DNA of 64,000 nt, from the NCBI GenBank assembly GCA_963819645.1, contig CAWFWZ010000012.1, positions 1 to 64,000 of the forward strand. Direction: 5' to 3'. Positions 28,746 through 39,076 of this stretch are shown piece after piece; positions within the stretch are counted from its first letter, which is position 1; the number at the start of each line of letters is the position of its first letter. The position numbers and the translations under genes are program-made. The notes below the pieces were generated by a model, which saw nothing but the letters and a program-made list of their open reading frames with translations, ran no database searches and was not told the DNA's origin. Origin of the DNA: CAVVDY01 sp963819645. GTDB lineage: Bacteria > Acidobacteriota > Terriglobia > Terriglobales > Acidobacteriaceae.

Positions 28746-28919
28746 ATGTTGCGACTCCGGTTCGAAAAGCGATGGCTGTGGCTGCTGCTTGCGCTTGCCA
28801 TGCTTCCCCTCCTGTGGGTGTTGCAGATCGAGATCGCCTACGAACGAAACATGCGTCACGGCATCCCGGCGGATTTCAGAGAGTACGAGCCCAGCGAAGT
28901 AGTGATGTGGAAAGTGTGA
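28746..28919 (+). CDS. 57-aa single-pass membrane protein
   Basis: A short open frame, MLRLRFEKRWLWLLLALAML..., ends YEPSEVVMWKV. A basic N-terminus is followed by one strong membrane helix (WLWLLLALAMLPLLWVLQI) and a soluble tail with the charged stretch IAYERNMRHGIPADFREYEP. CTGGGAGC lies about 10 bases before the ATG, and the gene begins 18 bases after the dienelactone hydrolase stop, suggesting one operon. No family recognised. Confidence 0.6.
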   Translation: MLRLRFEKRWLWLLLALAMLPLLWVLQIEIAYERNMRHGIPADFREYEPSEVVMWKV

Positions 28920-29057
28920 AAAGCAGTGGGTAGTTTTTGGTGGATAGAAAACACCCACCCCTATCAACCTGAATGTTACCTGCTGGGGAAACTTGAACAA
29001 CAGATTGTTGCGCCGGCTGAAGCCAGCTCGGGGACTTCTTAATATAAGGATGCCTAT

Positions 29058-29131
29058 CGGCACGACCGAGGTCGCGCCCTGACGCGAATCTTTGCAAAGG
29101 CAAGTTTTTTAGCAGCCTTTAGATCCTGGCT
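29058..29131. repeat. Direct-repeat copy B, downstream of the small membrane-protein gene
   Basis: Diverged copy of 27799-27873 in the same orientation: CGGCACGACCGAGGTCGCGC, then GACGCGAATC, then TTTTTTAGCAGCCTTTAGATCCTG. The pair brackets the dienelactone hydrolase and small membrane-protein genes. Confidence 0.5.
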
Positions 29132-29170
29132 GACCAACCAGACCTGGATCGTCAATCTACCCGCCATCCA

Positions 29171-31471
29171 CTAACCTGCCGCAACGCCGCTTCGCACCGG
29201 CGATCCTATCTTCGACGGCAGGAAGATTGACACGGCTGCGCCGGGGCTTCCATCTTTGTTGTTCGCGATGGCGATGACGCCGCCATGGCGTTGCACGATG
29301 CTGCGGCTTACCCACAATCCCAGGCCGGTGCCATTCTCGCCCTTGCTGGTAACGAAGGCGCTAAAAAGCTTGGAACGAAAATCGTCAGGAATACCCACTC
29401 CATCATCTACGATTTTGATGAGTACGCCGCCACCACTGCCCTGGTGAGTTGGTTCGCTGGATATGCGAATCGTCCCGCCTTCCCTGGTTGCCTCTACCGC
29501 GTTGCGCAGGACGTTGGTGAAGACCTGTCGCAACTCCGACGGGTAGGCTTGAATCGAGCCATCAAAGCCATGCGTCACCTGAATCCTGCGGCTGCCATGC
29601 ACGATGGTCCGCTCAATGAGCGCGACCGAGTCGTCCAGCAACTTTGATGGGTGCACCGTAGAAGCCGCGCGCGAATCGCGGTTCAGGTTCAGCAGGTTCC
29701 GGCTGATCTCCGCCACCCTGGTAATTTCGTTCTGCGCGATGTCGACCAACTCCTCGGCCCCCGTCTGGCCGGCGATTTTCTGCTTCAGCAGGAAGAGCGC
29801 ATTGCCAACAGTGTCGAGCGGATTATGAATTTCGTGGGCGATGGTCGCCGACAGGCGCCCGGAGAGTGCGAGGCGTTCGTTGGTGCGCAAGGCCTCTTCC
29901 ATCTGCTTCTGCCACGACACATCGAAAAAGGCGGAGATGGCGCCGCGCACCTTACCATCGGCGGCAAACAATGGGGTGGCGTTTCCCCAGATCCAGACCC
30001 GCCGTCCTTCAGGCAGCGACACCTGCAACTCGGCGTTCTCGACTGGGCGACCGGTCGACGCGGCGCGCTGCATGGGCAATTCCTCAGGACGCAACTCCCG
30101 CCCGCTGGGATCGAAATGGCGAATCGCGAATCTCTCGGAGTCGGGTGCACTTGCCGACACATTCTGGCCGGGCGAGACTCCGTAGACCTGAGACCCGGTA
30201 GCATTCGCGGTCATCCTGTGGCATTGCGGGTCGTGCGAAATGAACACCAGCGCCGGCATATGCTCGAACATTGCGGCAAGCTCTTCCGTGCGCTCGCGCA
30301 ACGCCTGCTCGGCCTCCCGTAATTTCGTGGAATCGAAGTAGTAGCAGATGACACCGTGTTGGCCGTCGGGAAGCGTGATGCGATGCAGCTCCCACTCGTA
30401 CGCTTCCACCAGCTGCACATCCTGCCGGGGACGCACGAAGTCGCGTGAATAAAAAGGCTCGCCCGTTTCCAGCGTGTGCCGGAAGTGAGTGATGATTTCT
30501 TCCGCCACCGGTTCCGGCCACAAAATCCGCAGCGCTTCGCCGAGGTCGCGTCCAATCACCGGACGCACATTGGAAAACGCTCCGCTTTGCGAGTTGGCAT
30601 TCATGGTGGCGACGGATAGCTGCGAATCAACCACGTAGATGCCGTAAGGCGCGCGCTCAATCAGTTCAGAAAATGTCTCGCGGCCCTGGCGCAGCGCTAC
30701 CTCCGCTTGCCTGCGACTGGTGACATCGCTGGCGGCTCCGAACCATTGCACGATTTCGCCTTTGGCCCCGAACAGCGGAACCGCTCGCGAATGCATCCAA
30801 CCCAGGCTGCCATCGGCGCGCATCACCCGATGCTCCAGCTCAAAAGTGCTCTTCATCGCGATCGCGTGCTCGATCGCGCTCAGCACCCGTGGCCGGTCCT
30901 CAGGATGGATGTACTTTTCCATCCAGTTACGCTCCGGCTGGTCGGTGTCTGCAACAAACTCGCGGCCCTCGAGGTAGCGCATTTCTTTCCAGTCCGGGCT
31001 CATGCTGTACACCACATCCGAACTGGCCGAGATGAACGCGCGGAAGCGCGACTCGCTTTCGATCAGCTCACCGCTTTTGCGCCGAACCGCTTCACCGGTC
31101 GCGATAATAGCTGCGCAGATCAACAGGTAGAACACCAGCAGAATCGCCGCGCCTGGGTCGCGAGCGTTAAGCAGATGGCGCGGCAGACCAAAGAAGTAGA
31201 TGGCTCCCAGTACACCGAGAAGTGTCGCCAGTATGGCGGGCCCCATGCCCACGAAAACGACCAGAAAAACCACCGCGGGAACCACAAACGCCGCCGGTAT
31301 CCGGTTTCCGAGAAATGGATCCAGAAGCCAGCGCAGTCCAAGCAAGGCTGCGGTTAGCGCGACTGCCAGCAGGTATTTCGCAAGTGACGGCCAGTGCGAC
31401 AGGTCAAATGCGAAGTGAGGACCGTACTTGCGAATCAAATTACGAGTGGATGGGGCCGAGCGATCTACCAT
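29171..31471 (-). CDS. PAS-domain sensor histidine kinase with DUF4118-like membrane domain
   Basis: 766 aa. Helices at about residues 30-130 resemble the KdpD-type DUF4118 membrane module (LAKYLLAVALTAALLGLRWLL; AILATLLGVLGAIYFFGL). Three PAS/PAC units follow (RFRAFISASSDVVYSMS; FSELIERAPYGIYVVD; LAAMFEHMPALVFISH). His546 in ATIAHEIHNPLD is the phospho-acceptor. The ATPase domain shows the N box with Asn657 (NVLRNAVEA), G1 VDDGVGIP and G2 GTGLGLW. It starts 7 bases after the response regulator stop, so the two genes form one operon and probably one signalling pair. Confidence 0.94.
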   Translation of the reverse strand: MVDRSAPSTRNLIRKYGPHFAFDLSHWPSLAKYLLAVALTAALLGLRWLLDPFLGNRIPAAFVVPAVVFLVVFVGMGPAILATLLGVLGAIYFFGLPRHLLNARDPGAAILLVFYLLICAAIIATGEAVRRKSGELIESESRFRAFISASSDVVYSMSPDWKEMRYLEGREFVADTDQPERNWMEKYIHPEDRPRVLSAIEHAIAMKSTFELEHRVMRADGSLGWMHSRAVPLFGAKGEIVQWFGAASDVTSRRQAEVALRQGRETFSELIERAPYGIYVVDSQLSVATMNANSQSGAFSNVRPVIGRDLGEALRILWPEPVAEEIITHFRHTLETGEPFYSRDFVRPRQDVQLVEAYEWELHRITLPDGQHGVICYYFDSTKLREAEQALRERTEELAAMFEHMPALVFISHDPQCHRMTANATGSQVYGVSPGQNVSASAPDSERFAIRHFDPSGRELRPEELPMQRAASTGRPVENAELQVSLPEGRRVWIWGNATPLFAADGKVRGAISAFFDVSWQKQMEEALRTNERLALSGRLSATIAHEIHNPLDTVGNALFLLKQKIAGQTGAEELVDIAQNEITRVAEISRNLLNLNRDSRAASTVHPSKLLDDSVALIERTIVHGSRRIQVTHGFDGSIQAYPSELRQVFTNVLRNAVEATREGGTIRISSEPTHQGSGGGVLIKIVDDGVGIPDDFRSKLFSAFVTSKGENGTGLGLWVSRSIVQRHGGVIAIANNKDGSPGAAVSIFLPSKIGSPVRSGVAAG

Positions 31472-31478
31472 GGGGGAC

Positions 31479-31880
31479 TCAGGCTGCCGGACCCTGGCTG
31501 GAACCAGCGGAACCGCTGTGCAGCAATTCAGCGACCGCGGTTAACAAGGCGGGCGGCGACTGGCCTTTGATGACATACCGGTCTACATGGACCACCGTCT
31601 CCGACGGCAGGTCGACGTAAGCGGACAGCATCAGGATTGGAACTGAAGGTTTGATCTGCTTCATCGTTTCCGCCACTGCGCCGCCATCGGCGCCCGGCAT
31701 CATGTAATCAAGCACAACCAGATCGACGGCTTCCGCGGACAAAATCGCAATGCCTTCGGCGCCGCTTTCGGCTGTCCGCACCTGGTAGCCCTGCGACTCC
31801 AGGAGCAATCGGCGCATCAACAGACCGCTACTCTCGTCGTCCACGCACAAGATCACCGCGTCGCGGCCATGGCCTGTCAT
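31479..31880 (-). CDS. Single-domain response regulator
   Basis: A 133-aa receiver domain only, with no output domain. Asp58 in VVLDYMMPG is the phosphorylation site, Asp14-Asp15 form the acidic pocket, and the conserved Lys lies in YVIKGQ. It is the first gene of the operon with the histidine kinase. A stand-alone receiver suggests phosphorelay or protein-protein output rather than DNA binding. AAAGG lies about eight bases upstream of the ATG. Confidence 0.93.
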   Translation of the reverse strand: MTGHGRDAVILCVDDESSGLLMRRLLLESQGYQVRTAESGAEGIAILSAEAVDLVVLDYMMPGADGGAVAETMKQIKPSVPILMLSAYVDLPSETVVHVDRYVIKGQSPPALLTAVAELLHSGSAGSSQGPAA

Positions 31881-32244
31881 GTGGCGCCTTTTCCACCCTA
31901 ACGCCGAGTCCGTTCTCGGTTCGTCCGTTGAAAGCCTTCTGCTGCTCAGCTGTGGCCCTTGAACCCTTGCTGGAATGCCCGAGACACTAAATCTGCCTAC
32001 GGCTGGCTCAAACTTGGCAGCGCAATATTTCGGAATAGAGTTTGCGAAATTTTATAGCAGAGTGACTAGGGGAGGTAAGGGATATTTCGCGCCATGGGCA
32101 GAGACAACAACTGTACGGATATCTACAGCCAATCTGGTTGAGGCAGCGCCTGGGGAATCTCGCCCCAACTGCAAACGGAGCGAGCCGGCGTAAGATCCCG
32201 AAACGCCAAGCCCATGTGAGCCCGAAGGGCGCGACAATTTTTGG

Positions 32245-32379
32245 CCCAGGACGGAAGTCCTGGGTATGCGGCTCCCCAAAAATATTCCGAAGTCCCTTCA
32301 GGGGCGGCACTGAGCGGTGTCGTCCCCGAAGGGACTCGGGCCACTCAATGTGCCCTCTACCCAGCGCTTCCGCGCTGGG
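32245..32379. repeat. Composite three-hairpin intergenic repeat
   Basis: Three separate perfect or near-perfect hairpins occur in a row: CCCAGGA/TCCTGGG (32245-32264), GTCCCTTCAGGGG/CCCCGAAGGGAC (32292-32335) and CCCAGCGC/GCGCTGGG (32360-32379). It lies in the 667-bp gap upstream of the response regulator, where nothing coding is visible. Only one copy is in this window. Confidence 0.6.
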
Positions 32380-32395
32380 CTGGAATTGGGTACAA

Positions 32396-32439
32396 ACCGG
32401 GCAGATACTTTACAGATTAGACCGGGGACATACTTTACA
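32396..32439. repeat. Tandem degenerate repeat resembling insertion-sequence end remnants
   Basis: ACCGGGCAGATACTTTACA and ACCGGGGACATACTTTACA stand 25 bases apart. The second form resembles sequence often seen beside rve-type insertion sequences. No transposase remnant is present, so this is only suggestive. Confidence 0.35.
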
Positions 32440-32547
32440 CCGGGTCAGTTCAAGAAGGCAGTGTTTTTGACTCTGGGAGCTGTAAGGCTTGTTGCCAAGG
32501 TGAACGTTGTGCATTGACAGTCCACCCCAGACCACTACCCACTGCCC

Positions 32548-33754
32548 TTACACCCGCTCCAGCACCATGGCGATGCCCTGGCCGACGCCGATGCACATGG
32601 TGCAAAGCGCATAGCGGCCTTTGGTTCGCTCAAGCTGGCGAACCGCCGTCGTGACCAGCCGCGCTCCGCTGGCGCCCAGAGGGTGTCCCAGCGCGATAGC
32701 GCCGCCATTGGGATTAACGTGCGGCGCGTCATCCTGAATCCAGAGCTGCCGCAACACGGCGAGCGCCTGCGCCGCGAAGGCCTCGTTCAGTTCGATGACA
32801 TCCATGTCGTCGATGGTGAGCCCGGCCTGCGCGAGAACTTTTCCGGTCGCCGGAACCGGCCCCATCCCCATCACGCGCGGCGCTACTCCCGCGACCGCCG
32901 ACGCTACGACGCGCGCCTTCGGCGTCAGGCCGAAACGCTTTACCGCGTCTTCCGAAGCCACGATCAATGCCGCAGCTCCATCGTTTACGCCGGATGCGTT
33001 GCCGGCGGTGACAGTGCCGTCGGCTTTCGCGTAGGGCTTCAATTTGGCAAGGGCTTCCAGTGTCGTGTCCGGTCGGGGATGCTCATCTTTATCGACGATG
33101 ATTGGAGAGCCCTTACGTTGTGGGATACACACCGGCCACGATCTCTTCGGCCAGCACGCCGCTCTGCATGGCGGCGGCAGCGCGTTGCTGACTGCGCAAC
33201 GCGAAGGCATCCTGGTCTTCGCGCGAGATGTGGAACTCCTCGGCTACGTTCTCCGCCGTTTCGGCCATCGAATCGACGCCGTACATGGCCTTCATCTTCG
33301 GATTAACGAAGCGCCAGCCCAGCGTGGTGTCCTCTACCTTGAGGTCGCGAGAGAAGGGCGATTCCGACTTCGCCATCACAAACGGCGCCCGCGACATGCT
33401 CTCCACACCGCCCGCGATAATCAGCGAGTTCTCGCCGGTCTTGATGGCGCGCGCCGCTACAGCGATTGCGTCCAGGCTCGATCCGCAGAGTCGGTTCACG
33501 GTCGAGCCCGGAACCTCCTGCGGCAGGCCTGCCAGCAACAGCGCCATCCGCGCCACGTTGCGGTTGTCTTCGCCGGACTGGTTGGCACAGCCGAGGATCA
33601 CGTCATCGACGGCGGCAGGGTCAAGCTGGGGATTGCGCCCCAGCAGAGCTTGGATGGGGACGGCGGCGAGGTCGTCGGTCCGGACCGGCGAGAGCGCTCC
33701 TCCGTAGCGGCCAAAGGGAGTACGAATTGGGTCGCAGATAAATGCTTCGTTCAT
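32548..33754 (-). CDS. Acetyl-CoA C-acyltransferase, 3-oxoadipyl-CoA thiolase (PcaF) type, frameshifted
   Basis: About 400 aa once one base is corrected near 33118 (EEIVAGV / IPQRKGSPIIVD). Cys90 in VNRLCGSSLDA is the acyl-carrying nucleophile. The distal catalytic motifs NEAFAAQ, GGAIALGHPLGASGARL and CTMCIGVGQG are intact. The opening ICDPIRTPFGRYGGALSPVR and the segment GEDNRNVARMALLLAGLP are those of PcaF/PaaJ thiolases, which cleave 3-oxoadipyl-CoA to succinyl-CoA and acetyl-CoA. No beta-ketoadipate or phenylacetate gene is nearby, so ordinary fatty-acid thiolase use cannot be excluded. Confidence 0.88.
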
Positions 33755-34225
33755 AGGCGCAGGCCCGCTAGTGAAGCAGGGCTATCAGGTCATCATAACG
33801 GCAAGCTGGGATGAGTGTGATGGCTGGTTGTCGCGGAGCACAAGTTGCGTTAAATTAGCGAGTGAGCATGTCAACGACGTAGCCCAGAAACATCCAGAAC
33901 GGCAGCACCAGGGCCAGTGAGAACAGCATGCCCTCGGCAAAGCGCAGATCGTCGACATAGGGTGTGAACGGGTCGCAGGCAGCGGCTTCTCTTGACGCCT
34001 GCAGCAGCCTGGCTGAATTCCCCTAGTCTTTCGAAGCCTTGCATTCCCTGACGTTGACCTAGATGAGTCTGAAGGTCTGCTGTCTAAAACGGGTTGGCCA
34101 TCATCGGCGGCGCGTTTCGCGAGCTGCGGCAATGCCGCTGTCACCTGTCTGGGTGAGAGTCGTCACATCCCGAAGTAACTTGCCTCTGTTACCTCTAAGA
34201 CTCGGGCCTGCCATCTCGCCCTTGC
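33755..34225. other. 471-bp intergenic region between divergent genes
   Basis: It contains the upstream regions of the thiolase (minus) and yifB (plus). On the minus strand at 33857-34020 a frame without a start encodes ...DPFTPYVDDLRFAEGMLFSL... and a hydrophobic tail ending in a stop. This may be the remnant of a small membrane protein. Nothing else is seen. Confidence 0.35.
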
Positions 34226-35778
34226 ATGCTCTACAAGACACTCAGCGCCGCCGTGTACGGCATCGACGCCAACCTCATCGAGGTCGAGGTCGATGTCGCG
34301 CCCGTCAAGACCGACAGGAGGACAACTTCACCACCGTCGGCCTGCCCGACACGACGGTGCGCGAGAGCCGCGAGCGTATTCGCGCGGCGCTGAAGAACAG
34401 CGGCTACGACATTCCGCCGACCATCACCACCATCAATCTCGCGCCGGCCGACATTCGCAAGGAAGGCTCCGGCTTCGACCTGCCGATGGCGCTCGGCATT
34501 CTCGGCGCCTATGGCGGCATCAACAACAAGCCTCCCGAGGACGCGCTCTTTGTGGGCGAGCTCTCGCTGGATGGCGGCCTGCGCGGCATCCGCGGCGCTC
34601 TGCCCATCGCCGTCATGGCGCGCGCCAACAAGATTCGCAAGCTGATTGTGCCCGAGGTGAACGCGCGCGAGGCGGCGGTGGTCGAAGGGGTTGACGTCTA
34701 TCCCGTGCGCTCACTGATGGAGGTGGTGCAGCTCCTGAACACCGGCAACGGCATTCAGCCGATGAAGGTCGACACCCAGGCGCTGCTGGAGATCTCGCAG
34801 CAGTTCGGGGTCGACTTCAAAGACGTGCGCGGTCAGCAGACCGCCAAGCGCGCCATCGAGGTCGCCGCCGCCGGCGGACACAACCTGCTGATGATCGGGC
34901 CGCCTGGCTCGGGCAAGACCATGCTGGCCAAGCGCATGGCGACCGTGCTGCCGCCGCTGACCTTCGACGAGGCGCTGGAGACCACCAAGATTCACAGCGT
35001 CGCCGGCGTGCTCGACTCGACTGCAGCGGACTGGTGGGCACGCGTCCGTTTCGCTCGCCGCACCACACCATCTCCGACGCCGGACTGATCGGCGGAGGCA
35101 TGATTCCGCGTCCCGGCGAGGTCTCGCTCGCGCACAACGGCGTGCTGTTTCTGGACGAGCTGCCGGAGTTTCCGCGCAACGTGCTGGAGGTGATGCGGCA
35201 GCCGCTGGAAGATGGCACGGTCACCATCGCTCGCGCCGCCATGTCGCTCAGCTTTCCGGCGCGTTTCATGCTGGTGGCGGCCATGAATCCCTGCCCCTGC
35301 GGCTACTTCAACGACCGCACGCGCGAGTGTCATTGCTCGCCGATGATGATCCAGCGCTACGTGTCGAAGATCTCCGGCCCGCTGCTGGACCGCATCGACA
35401 TCCACATCGACGTGCCGTCGGTGAACTATCGCGAGCTGCGCAGCGCAGTGATACCGGAGAGCTCGGCCGATATTCGCGAAGCGCGTGATACCGCCCGCGA
35501 GCGTCAGCTCAACCGCTTTGCCGCGGGCAAGGAGCGGATCTACGCCAACGCCCAGATGGGCTCGCGCGAGATCCGCAAGTATTGCGAGCTGGGTACCGAC
35601 TCCGAGCACCTGCTGGAGCGCGCCATGGTGAAGCAGGGACTGAGCGCGCGGGCCCACGATCGCATCCTGAAGGTTTCGCGCACGATTGCCGATCTGACAG
35701 GAGCCGAGGACGATTGAGCCGGGCCACATCGCCGAGGCGATCCAGTACCGGACGCTGGACCGGACATTTTGGGCGTAG
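34226..35778 (+). CDS. comM: YifB/ComM-family Mg-chelatase-like AAA+ ATPase, frameshifted
   Basis: About 515 aa from ATG 34226 (MLYKTLSAAVYGIDANLIEV). Breaks lie near 34313 (one base missing), 35024 (two extra) and 35711 (one extra). After repair the C-terminus reads AEAIQYRTLDRTFWA with TAG at 35776-35778. The N-terminal Lon-protease-like fold (TVGLPDTTVRESRERIRAAL), Walker A GPPGSGKTMLAKRM, Walker B VLFLDELPEF and the zinc-like cysteines NPCPCGYFND...CHCSP are all present. ComM is a hexameric helicase that extends recombination branches during natural transformation. The gene is monocistronic. Confidence 0.9.
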
Positions 35779-36399
35779 GGCATTCGGTAGGCTCGCGATC
35801 TTAGCAGGTATGACCGCGAAGCCAACGTGTTGCATTATGGCCACAGTGCTTTCCGGCATCCATGCGCAACTTACTGAAATCATCGCGGGTTACATTTTCA
35901 TGACGTACCTTTCGCCGATTTTGGCGTCTAAGGACTAAGCAGCTTGGCGTTGGTTACCAATGTGCGACCAGTTGGGACACGATTTTTCTTGACTAGGGCT
36001 CTCAGTCCCGGCTAACTTACCGCTTTTGAGTTAGGCCGTTGTCCTGTAGGTCCAGTCCAGACGTCCTGCCCCTAAACGGCCACACACTGAACGCCAATCA
36101 CTCGGGAATCAGGAAGGCAAATCTCTGAGTGCAGTGCTGCTTTGCGCTGTTATTCAGAACGATCCAAAGACCATGGTAGGTTCTGGCCGGAAAGTGTCGG
36201 TTGGATAGCTGATTTGTAATTCGCGGAAAATTGGAACCCTTCGCGCGGGATTTGCATCCAAACAGGTGGCTCCTTTTGAGCGCGCCTCGCGAGACGTTCT
36301 CACCGCTTAGTTCGTAACGCCGGGAGCTGCAAGGATCACTCCGATTAACTCGGCCGGGCTCCCTGGACATACCTTCATACGCAATTAGGAGAAGAAAGA
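35779..36399. other. 621-bp intergenic region upstream of the omega-like gene
   Basis: No convincing coding region. Near 36322-36364 lies a GGGAGC...GCTCCC pairing that could fold in the 5' leader of the omega-like gene. AGGAGAAG at 36388-36395 is that gene's ribosome site. A long leader, possibly with regulatory structure, is possible. Confidence 0.35.
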
Positions 36400-36615
36400 A
36401 TGCGGTCTGAACTCGTATTCGAGGCAGTTCACACTCTGCGCAACCGTTACACGCTGTGCCAGTTGGCTTCCAAGGCGACGCGGAAGTTCCATAGTCCCAA
36501 CACCCGTATCCAGGATACGACTAATGAGGTGCTGCACCGCATCGCTGATGCCGAGCGGCAGAACATTATCGTAGAACCGGAGACTGCTTCCGAGGCCCAG
36601 CGGCGCGCTGCATAA
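36400..36615 (+). CDS. rpoZ: RNA polymerase omega subunit-like protein
   Basis: 71 aa, about the size of omega. MRSELVFEAVHTLRNRYTLC followed by QLASKATRKFH matches the omega core pattern NRFxLxxLASKRAR, with the acidobacterial style continuation SPNTRIQDTTNEVL. Omega stabilises the beta-prime subunit in the polymerase. A good AGGAGAAG site stands before the ATG. It lies 73 bases upstream of rho on the same strand, so two transcription proteins may be co-expressed. The usual gmk neighbour is absent, so the call rests on the protein alone. Confidence 0.75.
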   Translation: MRSELVFEAVHTLRNRYTLCQLASKATRKFHSPNTRIQDTTNEVLHRIADAERQNIIVEPETASEAQRRAA

Positions 36616-36688
36616 GCGCGTCGCGCTTCGGCGCCTTCCTCCGCCGTTCCTCCGGCCCGCCCTTCTGCAAAATCCCTCGTAGGTGAAC

Positions 36689-37939
<1,251 letters not shown>

Positions 37940-37995
37940 GAGAAGCTATCAGCCGTCAGCTATCAACTCTCAGCTAAGACGGATGGGGAATTGGC

Positions 37996-38030
37996 TTTGT
38001 ATCAGGGCACAGCTTTAGCTGTGCCGCCCA
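37996..38030. repeat. Palindromic element, left end only (TTTGTATCAGGGC family)
   Basis: TTTGTATCAGGGCACAGCTT followed by TAGCTGTGCCGCC matches the left hairpin of the 140-bp elements. The rest of the element is missing and is replaced by the repeat at 38048. Confidence 0.65.
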
Positions 38031-38047
38031 ACGCCTTCTAAATGATT

Positions 38048-38170
38048 TGTCATTCCAAGCCCGCCGTGGCGGGCGAGGAATCTGCTCTCGGTTGCAGTGA
38101 CGGGAACCGTCAACTGAGAAAGCGTGGCACTGCCAACGAGAGCAAATCCCTCGCTTCGCTCGTGATGACA
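38048..38170. repeat. 123-bp palindromic repeat, TGTCATTCC...GATGACA family
   Basis: The left arm TGTCATTCC...GAGGAATCTGCTCTCG mirrors the right arm CGAGAGCAAATCCCTCG...GATGACA. It is related to 692-774. It stands between rho and the secreted-protein gene. Confidence 0.65.
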
Positions 38171-38220
38171 ACCGTAAGACTCGTGATGACAATCGCGGAA
38201 CATTGATCAGAGGTGATCAG

Positions 38221-38250
38221 CGCGGAAGCTACGGCTTCCGCGTTTTGTTT
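38221..38250 (+). terminator. Hairpin with T run downstream of rho
   Basis: A perfect 9-bp stem CGCGGAAGC / GCTTCCGCG is followed by TTTTGTTT. It lies where rho and the convergent secreted-protein gene meet. A near-identical hairpin with its TGATCAG flank recurs at 40121, so it may be a mobile repeat that doubles as a terminator. Confidence 0.6.
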
Positions 38251-39022
38251 ATTGACCCTTCAGCGGGATCGGTGGCCCGGTTACGGGTACTGGCGTAACT
38301 GGAATCGGATTGCCATTGTGATCGGGGAACGGCAACACGGTAGGCGGAGCCGTTGGTGTGGTGCGTATGGGGTTTCCGAATTGATCGGGGAATGGAAGGA
38401 ACTCGGGCACTTTAGAGTTCGCAGCCTGCGTGCCGCCAGCGGCGTTCAGCAGGTTCGCCGCAGATCCACCGGTCTCTGTTGAGGCGTTTGAAGCGCCACC
38501 GAATATCATCACCATCACGCGCTCAGACCTTCCGCTTTCTTCGGCGGATTCGGGTTCTGAATATGTCATCTCCGAAGACTGAATTTGCTGGGCTGCGTCT
38601 GCACTTCCGTTTTTCACCCCGGCAGGCCCACTTGCGTTCTGGGTTCCTGCTGGAGCATGACCTAGCACAGTGAGCTTTGATATTGCACCTGAGGCTGTGC
38701 GCAAGATGCTGTAGTTCACCCCGGTACCTTGCAGCAGGTCAAAGATTACTTGTTCTGCCGTGCCACTCACTGTCATGCTGGGCACGGGAAAGGCAGCGAG
38801 GGATTCAGTGCCGCTGCATTGCATCTTCTGTTTTCCGCACAGCGCACCGACCACGTCGCTCAGGGCGACAGTTGAATCTACCCGCACTTGTAGCGTCCTA
38901 CCTTGCGAAGCTACGGAAACGTGTCTGCTTTCGTCCGCTTTCCATCCCTGTGCCAGTGCCGCGACGGACAAAGAAACGAGAAGGAGAGCGACACGAAGCG
39001 CGTCAGCCGACAGCGTTTTCAT
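38249..39022 (-). CDS. Exported protein with STN-like domain and Pro-rich repeated tail
   Basis: About 257 aa from ATG 39022, which has AAGGAG before it. It has a signal peptide (LRVALLLVSLSVAALAQ). Residues 30-120 (RTLQVRVDSTVALSDVVGAL... PSMTVSGTAEQVIFDLLQGTGVNYSI) resemble the secretin/TonB short N-terminal fold. A Ser/Ala-rich linker follows, then a tail repeating PFPDQFGNPI and PFPDHNGNPIPVTP. Without a secretin or receptor domain the function is unclear; it may be a periplasmic or surface partner protein. Confidence 0.75.
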   Translation of the reverse strand: MKTLSADALRVALLLVSLSVAALAQGWKADESRHVSVASQGRTLQVRVDSTVALSDVVGALCGKQKMQCSGTESLAAFPVPSMTVSGTAEQVIFDLLQGTGVNYSILRTASGAISKLTVLGHAPAGTQNASGPAGVKNGSADAAQQIQSSEMTYSEPESAEESGRSERVMVMIFGGASNASTETGGSAANLLNAAGGTQAANSKVPEFLPFPDQFGNPIRTTPTAPPTVLPFPDHNGNPIPVTPVPVTGPPIPLKGQ

Positions 39023-39076
39023 CACGTTCTCCTTCTGCGGTTTATCAGCACACTGCTCATATACCTGCATCGAGTC

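Noticed and set aside
33785..34144. 119-codon minus frame between the thiolase and yifB
   Set aside because: Composition and start context do not support it. A different frame holds a short hydrophobic remnant without a start codon, noted as part of the gap.
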